NCBI GenBank assembly: GCA_010645155.1
Contig: JAAGOF010000088.1
Coordinates: 1,335,384-1,399,383 of the forward strand
From: Tigriopus japonicus
Lineage: Eukaryota; Arthropoda; Copepoda; Harpacticoida; Harpacticidae
Direction: 5' to 3'
Length of the DNA stretch: 64,000 bases
Shown here: positions 20,901-34,000 of the stretch, one piece after another
How the letters are laid out: every line of letters starts with the position of its first letter
Numbering within the stretch: the stretch's first letter is position 1
Made by a program: the position numbers and the translations under genes
The notes under the pieces: generated by a model
The model's database searches: none
Told to the model about the DNA's origin: nothing
Seen by the model: the letters and a program-made list of their open reading frames with translations, nothing else

Positions 20901-23900
20901 ACCAGGAGCCGTTGAGGCCCATAAAGTCTGCCTCAAAAGAAACAATGTTCAACTTTTGGGTAGGCCATTCATCATTGATATCAAGAGAACATGGACCAGC
21001 TTTTCTCCAACGAGACCTTACGCTTGAATCAAGGTCAAATAGGGTTGCCGAGAATCAACTTTCGTTATTCCAAAGCCATTTCTGATTTTGTTTAGAACAG
21101 CCTTTTTAGCAACCTTTGAAACTTTTACAACGAAAGATGATTCCAAAAACTAAAGAATGATTTGGACGTCAAACAGACGTACTTTTTTTTAGCGACGGCA
21201 AAAACTGTCGAGACGCAGGATATCGTTTGCAAGGAAAGTCTGAGAGATAAAATATTAAATTGACCATTCTGGTACGTTATAAATTGGTACTTGAGATCAT
21301 CCTACTGCTATTAAATAAGGTCGTTTACTAGACTTTGCATTGTTGACTATTCGACTAGAGACTTTGCAAATTTGCTCTATTGTTCCTCGAAAGTTTCGAG
21401 GGTCATAGATTCTGTCTTGAGTTAGATTAAGCTCTGACTAAATCGCTTCGATCACTTCTTGTTTTTTATGTATTGGCCTCATTTGTCAGTATTTACTTCC
21501 TGTCAGTCAGCACCAATTGGAAAAGCCTTTGGTTAAGGTTCCATTTTCCGGACAATTTAGCAAATTGTCAACGCCTTTTATAAAAGGGCAACGAAGCAGC
21601 AGGATGCATTTTCGATCCAAGCCTCTTGCGAAGTATTCAAAATACCTTTCGCACAAAGTGAATCTCTCATCTAGAAAGAAAACTAGGCCAACTTATCTCG
21701 GCTTCAATCTCGAAATCCGTGGATTAAGTCAAGGTTTACTTTTGGAGTTTCTGGACTTTGGACCAAGTGGAAAAGTGTGGAACATGAATGCTTGATCACC
21801 CTCACTCTTCAAAGAGGGAGAAATACAGAAGTACGCAGAGGGTTCGTGGGTCCAAAGTCTCCCCTTCAATCTTGAGGTCCCCTCTTCAATGGCCATTGGA
21901 GTGTCCCAAGAGAGGTATTATATCCATTCCAAGGCAAGTGGAGACAGAGTTCCAAAACTCACAAGGTGTCTCAGCTTCAACGAGCATACTTGGAACGAAT
22001 CTTGATTGTGGGACAGATTTTTATAAACCCCAGCCCAGGACGACGTCTGTTATTGAACCACTCGGTAATCCGTTTGCTTGATCGTTGCGTGTTTGGAATA
22101 TCAGGTGGAGCCAGAATCCATCCCCACTTCTCTTCATATCTGATTCCACAACACAATAAGCGAAGCCTGTTCCCGTTCAATTCAAATGTGATCGTGATCC
22201 AATAAAAGAATGATTGCCGTACGGCGTGCCAGCACAAGCAAAATTTGTCCACTGACTTCCCCATCCAAGAAATGTTGCTCATCTATGAAAATGGTTGAGG
22301 GAAGGCCGTTGCCCTCACTCAATGCCATAACATCATTGAACGTCAATCAGGTAAGAAAAAATCCCGCCGCCAACTCTGCACTTTCTAGAATATAATGATG
22401 GCCAATTACGAGACTCAACGGACATTGCTAGAAGGCCTAGTTCAGCCAGATTGCTTCATTTATCTCAATAATTGCGGAGGGAATTGAAGCGGAGACACAC
22501 CATGGTTCCTCAACCTTTCTCAGTTCCAATTGAGATATTTTTGTACTGTAGTACGAATCTATATTAACGGAAGATTTTGGTAATTATTTTGATTGTTCCA
22601 TCAATTCATGGAGAGCATTCAAGAAGATTTTAAGCAAATTTTTGAGAACATGGAAGGTTGATTGAACAAGTCTTTTTTAATCATTGTGTTTACCGTATGC
22701 TCTGTGCTGCCCTCTTGCGTTGTTTTGGCTCATTTATTGTGTATTTCGTGATCTTTGCCTAGCCGTTGCTGACCCTAGTAAAGTATAGTTCAATTTGATG
22801 AGAAATCAACTTTGTGGCCCATCGTAGTCTGGTCGATTTCTTTATGAAAATGAATTGATTGAAAAAAAATGAAATTTTGTACCAAAGTGCACATCATTTT
22901 AAGAAGTCAAAGAAGAACTCTATGGGCATATTGATGTTTGAGAAAGTAATGAAATCTAGGACGCTATTCATTCGAAGTTCAATAAACTTACGAATTTCCC
23001 AAAAAGATGAAAACCAAATTCGCTTCACTAAAAACCATTCCCCATTGGTATGTATTTAATCCTGCCTATTGTTCATCAAACAATGAATTAGCCCGAACAA
23101 AGCTAGTTTCAGGATCAAGTTGTGAAAGAAAACATTTGCATGAACACCTAGCCAAAGTACAATAAATAAATTACCTGTAAATTCTGGCTATAACATAAAT
23201 TAAACTGGTAATGCCAGATTGATCATTCTCGCTCAATCCCAAACTCGTTCACACCATTTTCGAGGATAACAAATCTTACGGACTTTAAAGGAAGTAAGCT
23301 CGTCTGCCAACATTTTGCGTCATATCAGCAAACCTTCGATAATTCAAACACTTCTTCTATTTGCAAGAGAGCTAGTCAAAACCAGTAAGGAACCTTGAGT
23401 AGTTAGAAGGTCTGCCCAAAAAACTCGAATGGTTGAGAAATATCACAAGTGTGATATTGTGAGGTTTAAACTCGCCTTCTTTGGCAATCAAGAAAACACC
23501 CAAAATCCAGGCACGTCAAACCGAATTAGGAATCCTGTAACACAAGCCACTCACTAATACCACTACTACATACACCATTCAAAGGACCATTCATTCGCCA
23601 GAAGTAATCAATAAATTACCAAAACCTCATAGACGGAACCAATGATTCTTTCGAGGACTCGAAACGAAAGCAATAATTTCAGAGAACCAAGATCAAATGC
23701 AACGTGGTCTGATTGCGAGATCTTGTTCGACATTGGTTCTCCCACGGTAATTGGTCCAACTATTGAGGGAAAAAACCATGGCTAGCGATATCATCGTCTC
23801 ATAAATAGACCTTTCTTGGTCTGTATAGAAGAAAAACTACCTCAAAACTTCTTCCATTAAAGTCATGGATGACAGGGTGGAGTTTGGGAAAAGATTTAGA

Positions 23901-24406
23901 GCATGTTTAGAAAAGGTCGTCGAAGTTGGCAAAGGACTTGTCATAACGGTCCCAAAAAGCTAACAAGGGTCTTCATATCCTTTGAGGTAGAAACTGTAGA
24001 ATGTAGAAGGTGTATTCTGTTTCGGTTTTAGAGTATGCTGTGTGCCACATGCATTATTGAAATCGTCTTTTTCTGCCTTTTGGCTAAGATGTCAAGTTAC
24101 ATGACGTCATTCAGGGTACAAACCAACCATGTTTTGGCTGCATAGTTTTGGCTTCTGTGGCTTGGTTGATTTTGAAGTAAATGCTTTTCAAATTTTCCTT
24201 CCATTTGATTGAAGTTAAAGGTCGATTGTTATGACTGCAATCAAGTGGACGAGAGGCCTAAAAGTTATGTGGCACTCATGAAATTTTCACGAAAAAAATG
24301 AACTAGTGCGATGATTAAATTCATACGAAAGCAAACAAAAATGGCAGACATTGAATTTTAATAAAGAAAAACAAGGTTGACATTGACTGTTGGGCAAACA
24401 ATGGCG
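17971..24406. other. gene-poor spacer
   Basis: I found no recognisable gene. The ORFs here (up to about 123 codons at 19263-19634 on the minus strand) lack known motifs and supporting splice or poly-A structure. The region has ordinary base composition with AT-rich patches at 18000-18700 and 22540-22900. A CTCF-like site at 18701-18714 is listed separately. Confidence 0.4.
18701..18714 (-). promoter_or_regulatory. CTCF-like motif
   Basis: The minus strand reads CCACTAGATGGCGT, sharing 13 of 14 bases with the motif at 1407-1420. It lies about 1.4 kb downstream of the last open frame of the channel gene, a position where an insulator would be plausible. This is a consensus match only. Confidence 0.35.
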
Positions 24407-25029
24407 TACGAGGGGCATCCAAAAAACAAAACACTTTTTGAAATTATGGAGTTGTTTTAATTTTGAGATCCCAAAACTTTAATGCTGAATATTAACAAAC
24501 CAAGTCATGGATTTAATTTGTGGCCCGTACAACTTACAAAGTTTTGCTGTATACCAAACGTTTTGTTTCAGTCGTCTAAAGAATTGCGGAAATATTGTTT
24601 TTTCTAATGTGCACTCAAAGAAAAGGTATTTTTGCGAATATATTGTGCGTACCTTAGCTTAAGCTTAATTTTTTGATTGAAAATTATAGTTTCACGACGA
24701 ATAAACCATTTTTTAAAAAATATTTTTCAATTGAAAAAAAATACAAACTCATGATGAATATTGACACGGTTAATCCAATGTGTAAATTAAACAAGCGATA
24801 GAGATTTTTATAGTTGTAAACCTAATGCATCAAGAGTAATTCTTGGTTTGTATTAACAGGACTCTAATACATGGCAACCCTCTATGTGCAAACAATTTAT
24901 AAGCAAATGATTTTTAAACCTTTTACTGATAGATGAACTTGGTCAAAGTTTTTTCACACCAAAATGTTTTACATGATAACTGTTTTTGAAAGTTTTTTGA
25001 GAGCAAAAATACTTTTTGGCCTCCCTGTA
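24407..25029. mobile_element. 619-bp mariner/Tc1-type MITE with TA duplication
   Basis: TA at 24407-24408 and 25028-25029 flank inverted ends. The left reads CGAGGGGCATCCAAAAAAC and the right, in reverse complement, CAGGGAGGCCAAAAAGTATT. TA-flanked ends of the form (TA)CRAGGGRGSCAAAAAGT are typical of Tc1/mariner. The interior is AT-rich and I find no transposase in it. The ends differ by a few substitutions and a 2-bp gap, so the insertion is probably old. Confidence 0.6.
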
Positions 25030-28000
25030 AAACACCCTCGAATGGACATCCAAAATAAGAGACCACTTGAGCTTGACAAGTAATAGGAAAAAGACCTCAA
25101 AATTAGAGAATGCTCCAATAAATTACTTAAAACCTACAATTATAAACAGACCAAGTTCATCCAACAATCTTGGGAACATGAAACAAGAATTCTAAGCAAG
25201 TACTCATCTCTTTTTCGATTACTATTGCCCTCAGTGGATTCTTCTTTCAATTCCTTTGAAACGTATTTGTTTTTGAAGCCCAACTCAGTTCCTTTGTATC
25301 GGTCTAATGCATTACGATGAGTTTGAATCCATCCACTTCTTGGACAAAACCACGAGTCTCTTACTTGACTAGCGCAAAAATCAGATCGCTTATTTGTTGA
25401 TCGTTTGGTGGTTCTCTCTCTCTCAATCTTGCAAGCAAGGTGGTCGAACTGAAAACCATTCAGAGACATGAGAATGTCGAGGTGACTTCGTCAACTACCG
25501 ATTATCTGAATACGGTCCTGGTCTTCAAGATTCTCGAGGGCAATTCAAGCTGACCTTCGTCATTATAGCGATCTTGACAATCCTGTGGTGGTTACCGGAG
25601 AAATCGAGGAAAAACCAACAATTGTCCATAATTACCGGGAAGGATCATGGGAATTTGCCCTTGCTCCCAAATCCACTGAGACCAATAACGCAATGCTAAT
25701 GAGACCATCTCACAAACTAGGATCTCGAGAAATTTGGGGAAAAACGGGTCTCTAAAGAGCTATGATAGGAGACTAGAACTAACCCATTTGGACCAACCAA
25801 ATTGGTATTTAAGTACGAATTGAAATGAAACTCCCAAGAGAACAAGTTGGTTACCTGAAGAGAATGAAGGAAGAAGTAAAGCATTCCTGGTGGATGAATT
25901 TCAACTCTAATGGTCTGGGATGGCGAGCCTTGATCCGGCCATTAAATGGTCATTTCCCATTGTCAAAGGAGGTAGAGAGAGAGAGATATGGCTCAAAACA
26001 CTTTTCCAAGGCATGCAGAGCAATGAACCCTTTGTATCTCTATGGCCATTCCAGAGCAATTTCGTGCTCAGAAAACTTTGCTCTCATGCACAACCAAGCA
26101 AAGAGTACGAGTTCCTGTCTCAAATCAAATCATCGTTACTGGAGGCAAATGCTCAATAGAGGGTAAACCAAAACCACTGAAGGAAATTGCTTTGTGAAAA
26201 TATAGTGCTAGTGTCAAAATGAATTAGACAGGAAGTATTTGGATTGTTTTTTTTTTTTTTTCATTTCCAAGAGAAAATAAATATATACAATGGCAATAAA
26301 CCTCTGATGTTAGCACAAAGGATTATAGGTTAAAATGCCTTAAGATATAATTTCATAAAATATAACCAACCCTGAAATCAAGAAATTGGTAAAAGAAACA
26401 TTTGACTTTAAAACATTTCAAATGAATAGTAAAAAAGTCTTAAATTCACCCAAAATATATCTAAAGTAAATATAAAAGTAAACTGTAAAAAATAATAAAT
26501 ATTTTGTACAGATATTAACAAATTAGGAAATATTCAATTCAATAAAATATTTCCCCTATCTTATAATAATTCCAACAGTGTTGAAGAGGATATGGGGGTC
26601 ACCTGAACTTGTAGCACATTGTTATGATTGTACGAGATTAATGGATACGATGGTACGAAATGATGGAAAATTTGTATGGCATCTCCGGAGTGATTGTTGT
26701 TCGACATGACAAGATCAACAACAATTTCTCTGCCAACCAACGACCCAACAATGCCCTCAATCCAATGGAACCAACCTGTAGAGGTAGTGAGTTTTAAATT
26801 CCATCATTTGTCACATCTACGCATGTCAAAAACACCTTTGATGGCTTGCAATCACAACGCTTCTCAACATTCTCTTGGAATCATATTATCGGGCACACCC
26901 TGTAAAACAATTAAAACCCACCGAGCCTTCCGGGCAAGTTAGTGAATACCAACCATTGTTTGAACCACTCAAAATATGTGGCACAAACCAGCATTTATGA
27001 CCAAATATACTTTTTTCGCACCTTGGGGGTCAGAATGTTGGGTTGGAGATGGTTAGTTGAACTGTAGCTCAAATGTCTGGCCACTGAATAACTCTGAAGC
27101 TGACTAGGACATCAAGGTCAATCCCATAATTAATGGTTAGCCTCTTCAAAAGCGGTCCCTGGGTTGTAAAGAAATATTTGATTCGATGGCATTCTAAATA
27201 CACACATTCACTACATAAAAAGCGTAGTTGAACTCGTTTGGAATAAAACCTGTGCAACAATCAGATTCAAGACCCAAGACAACTTGGAAACTTAATCTAG
27301 GGAGAGATTGTCAAGTTTCTTGTTTGGCCAATTTGATGCCAACTCAAATCTAGGAAGCCCCGATAGGTTGATGTGACATACCGGAAAATATCCACTCACA
27401 ACCGGGCTTCTTTTTTAGTTACTTTGCGACTTCACTCTTGGTTTTCTTCGTCTTAACAAGCATACAAGTTATTCCAAAGTTGGAGTCAAAAAACTATATC
27501 TGCAAACATCTCGTCTTATTTATTTATAACTACCTTCAACCAGAAACCTTTTCCTTTCGCCAAGTATCCTCCTGTCATTTACGAATGCCTCTTGCGACAA
27601 GCTCCGAAAAAGTTACAAAGAAGAGGGAAAGGTTTCGATGTCCTTTTGAGTTTGGCCCGTACTATTTACCCGCCTCTTTTGTGTTGCTCAATGGTCACCT
27701 CTACCGTGTTCTCCGAGTACACAGATAAAGAACTAACTACCAGCGATGACATTTTGCCTTAGGGAAATAGTAGCGGTCAAGTGAATAAGTTTCAAACTGG
27801 ATTTTCAAGTCCTTCTTTGCTTCGACCGCAACTATCCTGTTGCAAGATGACGTATAAAAAAATGTTGCCCCAATTCGGTCCTGGATGACTTGGGAGTCGA
27901 ATCTTGAGAATGCCAAAAGAGCCTGAAACAACGCTTTGCCTTTTGTCAAACAAAGCAAGTTGAGGCATACGCAATCATTGAGAGACCAACAGCACACTAG

Positions 28001-31000
28001 ATTGCAGCCATGCAACCAAAGGCGTAAATGAGCCGTGTCTCTGTTTTGACTAGAATCAAGAAGATCCGGATCTGTCGACACATTCTTGTTTGCACCATTG
28101 CATTCTTATCGCATTGAATGTTTACACAAACGTCAAGGAGGTCATGAACGATCTAACAATACTTTTCATGATTGGCCTCTCGGAAATGGTTCGGATCAAA
28201 CGTATGGTTAGCTCATTTGTCAACAATTTTGGCGGACCAATTGCCTCTTCCTGTGCTTTTCCCGTCCTTCTCACGCACTCATGTCAGGCACCTTAGTTCG
28301 TCTCCCTGAACGACGCCGTCAGCTAATTGAACAGCTGCATCCTTGAGCATCATGCTCTTCACGTTCTTTTACTTATGTACCAACGATTCCAGTAACATTG
28401 TTTTTAGAGTGTTAATCTATTTCTAAAAAAAATCCATTTTGTATCAGGAATGGTAGGTTTTCTCTTAGTACGAACATGGAATCGTGTGTCAGAGAGACCA
28501 TGCTGATTTTCCGTTGCTACCGGAAATATCTGAATTCTAAAAGGTGACTTGAACGCTGTTTTGTTGTTGTTTCTTCTTGAGAGTTTGAGTGTCTGGTATT
28601 GGAATAGAACCAATCTAACGTCCACGTTTCGTATTCACAAGTGGACAAAAACGCAAATCCAGAGCTGGTAGACTAAGGCCGGATATTCCATATCCCAGTG
28701 AGAATTTCAAGCCGGAGGAAATCGTTGGAGCATGTCCATTTGGAGCTAAAACAAGTGAAGATGGAGGAGAGCTCTGGGTGTTTTTTGGAAAGAACTATCT
28801 ACTCATGCGCACGCGTTAGCCATGGCCATTAGTCGACATATTTCGGATATCAAAAGCATGATGAGTTGCATAATCATTGGATGCATTCTTGGGTGTTGGG
28901 GGACCATTGTTGATCCCACGGTTAACCCTATAAATAATTCACCTCTCGCCCACTTCCATCAAATTTGACACGAGGTCGAAGTACTTGAAAAGTGTTGCTA
29001 TCAATTCTGGAGATTAAACTTAGCCATCCCATTGAAAAGCCGTCGTTGTCTGGAAACTGGACAGACCCAAACGAACGCAGCCAAATAGGGAAGGCTTGAT
29101 AAATAGATCATTTCAATTTCAAGGTCGCAGGTCCTCTCCAGACTCCTTTCAATAGGCGGAAAAGGTCTCCGAAGCAAGCTCTCTGTTGTACGTCAGGTCG
29201 TTGATGTCTATGGTAGTCGGTAGAGTCTCAGGTGAAGTGAAGGTGACCAACGTCGTCGATAGCTCTAACTAACACACCTCTATCCAAACTGCTCCCCTTG
29301 ATCTTTGAGTGCCTCCATCTCTGGTCGTCAATCGTCCTTCTCGGGCACGTTTGAGGCAATAATGCGTACAACTCTCTGAGTTTCGGACTCCTCGGATGGA
29401 TTCCCGAGCTGACTCACTCCCCTTAGAATTACCACAACCAACTTGAACGAGTGGTTCGGTGCTTCAGAGATCTAAATGATAGAGATCACAGGGTATCGAG
29501 TACCGAGGACTGGGGAGAGTTACCATGCAGACAAAGGTGGGTTGGTTTCTTAGAATCTGGATGAACCCCCCTACCTATGTCAAGTCTTTGGTTTGAGCCC
29601 TCTACAGTACTTGCACCAACCCTCGACTCCTACGGGCTTGCAAAGTAATGCCTCGAGTGTTACAAACGCCTTCCTCATCTTCAAGTTTTGTCTAAATTAC
29701 GAGTCTCAAAACTCGCCTCCCCCAACCAGACTTGGTTATTTTCTGATTAACCCATGGTACTTATTCTATTAATTGCTCCGTCTGAGAAACGTCATTACCA
29801 CCTCATTCAAGGTTTGGTTATATCGATATTGCTCTAAACTCTTTGATTCTGCTGACATAGCCTTAGGTCATCATGGTGATTTGAAATAGCTCACATGTCT
29901 GGTCGTGCCCAAATTTACCTGTTCACCCCGCAAAAGGACTTGAGGAGGGTTCGTTTGTCTGACGAACGGAACGAAGTAAACGGCCCTTTTCGTGCATGTT
30001 TTTTCTTCCCTCTCGACGGATTTCAAAGTCGTCTTCGACAACCGCCAGCAAACCGCCAATACTCCTCGCCCTCCCCACGAACCAACATCCAACAACCAAC
30101 TACCAACCCACCACCCAACCATCCGAAACCCACCTAGGAAACAACTATCGGCGAACAACAACATCAACACTCCGTAGCCATTGCACTGTTCGTGTGTAGG
30201 AGCTGCCACCTCAACGGCAACTAACTCCGCGATCAGCACAAGTGAATACGAATCCGACATCCCTACGTACATAGGGACGTTAGGGACGACATGCTACAAT
30301 GCTGTAGGAGCGGACTGTAGGGGAATCAGATGATGGGGCGGGTGCAAGTTGGCTTTTGGTTCTGACACCGCGAAGACGTGATTTGTAGCCGGTTTTTTCC
30401 TCTTGGCAAGGTTCTGGAACTATTCCTAGGATTCATACTTTTTTCCGCTCGACGAGCTCAGCACCAGTCAACCCTTACCCCTTAGACAGAGTGCTACATT
30501 TTGCTTTAATTGTTTTCTCCGTTGAAAAAAAGTTAGTGCTTTGACTACTCTCCAAGTCTTGTGAGTCAATTTCACCCCAAGGTCGTCAACGTTTGTTCGA
30601 GGTAAGCTTGGCTCCCTTTGATATCTACGTATGTATAGGTAGATACAATACATGGTAGGTGTTATCATGGAGTGTATGGTTCATGAGCTTTTTGTATCGC
30701 CATCCTCAAACTCAGGGACAATACGCATTTTAATGGAATTGCATCCATCCATTCAAGACAGGATGCGTGGGGATGGACACCATAAAAATAATAGAGCCTG
30801 TTGGTGAGGAGTAACCCAACCAGGGCATAATTTGATATCGTAAACCAACAAAGTCCCACAGTTACATAACGAGCAGTGCAGTCGATTTGTGTGGAATGTT
30901 CAACATATATCAATTTGTGGTTTCTGAAACTCTAAAGCCGAACATTCCAAAGGCCAACCAATTCCATCAGTCACAAAAAGTAGCCAGACCATGAAGCTCT

Positions 31001-34000
31001 GGGGACGAAGGATGCCTTTCCAACTTTGAGTGGGTGATGGCCTTGATACAAGGTTTCCAGGGAGAGATCGCCAAACACTAAGGAAGCCTTTCTTTCAATA
31101 CAGGCCGCTCCAAAATAGTGTCGGATTAATCTTGGATCCCCCTGAAAGCTGACCACGACTTCACATACCCATAATTCGATCCTCGTTCGAAGATAACGAT
31201 TGTTATCACGAGTCCTTTTGTAAGCAGATGTTGCTTGCATCATTAAGTCTTGGGGGCCGTCCAAAAAAGGTGAATTTTCCTCTAGCCTCCAACCGATCCA
31301 ATTTCTGCCACAAAAGCCTCATATTTCCCCCCATGGAAAGAGAAGAAGTACGTCTTTTGAAGGTTAGATACGAGATCGACAGAAGCGGGCCAAATATGGA
31401 TGATGCACAACGTGCCAGAGGAGGATAGCATTTCAGTGACAAAACTTCCTCAATCATGTCTTATTTAGACAATGACTTGGACTGCTAAGTGCAATTTTAT
31501 CTGACAGTTTGGCCGACATTCCGGCGGGACCATTTTCACACATTGATGGTCATTGTTACCAGTCATAAGGACCCTCCCTCGTATAGAATACGCACAGAAC
31601 ATTACTTCAATCGAATCAAATGACGGCTTTTGAAGCGAGACCGAGATTGAAAAACACGAGTCCGACTCGAAAATGACATTGAAAACGAAGTTTCTGCTCA
31701 TTACAAGGGCACTTTTTTAAGGACTGACGAGGTCGGTAGGAAGCTATGATCATTCTTAAAGGGGCTGTTTAAGCACCTTGATTAAAATCAAGGAATTTAC
31801 CAAATTTGTAAGTCCAGCCATAATGGTCCATAGACACGAAACCTTTCATTGCCTTTGATGTTCAAACTTATTAATGATGGGACTTATGTGCTCCATCGTG
31901 TGGAACATGTTCAATTGAGGATAATATAAGTACCACTGTAGAGTACATGGTACATAGTAGATATATTCTGTGTCTTGTGCCTCTTTTTTAGTGAGGCCTC
32001 TTAAAGTCTGATCCATCTTGCGGGAGCTTGGAAGGACAAAAGAGACCTTTGGGACAAAGCCGGAAGATTCAGAAGCCTCAGTTCAGGGATGCCAAGAATA
32101 ACCGTTTATGTCATTTCTAACCGCGAATAAGTACACGTTTTAACACAGAGTGCGTGAAAAGGGTATAAACGCGCATTTAGTTTTTTTTCTTCAAATTTTG
32201 TCTTGGTTGCAAAGAAACATAGAAGTTCCTTTAGTTGACCAAAAAACTCCCGCAACCCTGAAAACCAGCTCTCTGACACCCGTCCACAGAGAGTACTTAC
32301 AAGTGGCCCACAATCTAGCCCCTTTTTTAAGAGATTTCCCCCCCATTCCAGCCTTCTCAAAGGAATAATTAATCCCACTTTCAAGCGTTCAAAACTGTTC
32401 CAACTCAAATAAGAGTTGTCAAAGTTGCTCCTGCCAAAGGTGAGACCAAGCATCAGAGCTATTTATCCCAGACGTCCAGGTTAGAGGTTATCTATCTGTC
32501 ATTTGAGGTTTTGATGGTGAACCACCACAACAACAGAACAATTGAGATTCTATTCACGGACACCTATTTACTCGCTTCTATCTCGAGTCACGGAACCACG
32601 GGGTTTGAGGGGTGAGAACCGCTCCCACATCATCATAAACAGACACCCAAAACAATTGGGCAAGATCACCACAATTATGTCTACCTGGCAATTTAGATTC
32701 CTTTTGATTTTGGCCCGGACAACACCGAGAACTCTTTTTGTTCTAATTCGTAATCGCGCCACCAACATTTTCTTGCTTTCTTGGTGTGAATTGGCTTTTT
32801 GTCTTTAGTAATAGAAAACTCCATTATTTATTGTTAATTTTGATTCAAAGAGATGAACACTAGTTATGACTTATGAGCAAACGAAACGTAAAAATATTTT
32901 CAACGTAGGATATGTTTGAATTATGAGATTTTACACGCGCAATGGTGACTTGTCAATGTTCCTCCGAGAAAACCTTTCTTCAAAATTAGTTTTAGAAGGC
33001 TGGTAGCCCAATAGATCGTATGCTATAAAGTGAGCGACAAACCCCCACGATTAATAGTGAAAAATAGGGCCCAATTAGGATACTAACAGTACTATTTTTA
33101 ACCGCCATAATAACATCACGATGCACCCTAATTTAAGAGGTTATTGTAGTTTTTTTTAGAATCAAATAGAAATATTTTTGTAATGAAATTTCGTATTGGT
33201 TTGGAATGCTTACAAAAATACTACTTTTAAATGAATTTCAACAAATAGAAATTCATTTCTTTCTAGACGTTTCTTTTTTCTTCTGAAGCCATCTGGCTAA
33301 TGAGAAAATGGTGGAAGTTTGGTCGAAAACGTTTTTTTCTACTAAAATTGTTGTTTTGTCCACTCAAGGAAAAATCATGCGTCCGACAGAAAAAAACTTC
33401 AAATCGCAATAAATTTTTGACCATGTTGTAACGACACAAACGTAAACTTCGTCTATTCTGTTTAACAGTTCTAGTTAAGCGAATATTAGTTCGTGGATTG
33501 CATTTTAATCCTGAATTGATGACTTAGAAACTTAGTTGATTGCAGATTATGCTATTATTTAGATTTGTTTTTGGTTAGATTTTACATATTGGTTTAACAT
33601 ATTTCCAAGAACACAAGAGGTTGTTGTGTGACATTTATTGTGTTTAGGATCGAATCAAAAGATGCCTTAAAGTCATTCAAGCCAAAGCAAATGACATGAT
33701 ACACATTTCTCTTACTTTAATAAGGACTACTTGTACGATTCACATCCCTTTCCATTAACGCGTGAATCGAGTAATTGAGTGCAACATTGGCCTTATAGTT
33801 AATCCTGAACGTACACAATCAGGGAAATGTCAGAACGCACAAAGAACGCGATGTAATTTAGACCGTTCATCAGGGTTAAGCACCCTATAATACTTACATT
33901 CCATCATAATGACCTTTCTTGACTTGATTAGCATCCGGTCCAAGGCATCCACGACATGAGATATATGTACATGTATATATGTATTCCCCGTTCCACGCTT

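Noticed and set aside
22205..22347. protein-like reading on the minus strand and a good + strand donor (CAG|GTAAGA)
   Set aside because: The two signals point to opposite strands and neither reading matches a known family.
25510..25755. 82-codon open stretch on + (HYSDLDNPVVVTGEIEE within it)
   Set aside because: There is no start codon at its beginning, no clear splice boundaries and no known domain. It is not enough for an exon call.
26885..26910. ACACCCTGTA sequence resembling one end of a mariner element
   Set aside because: No matching inverted end was found within a reasonable distance.
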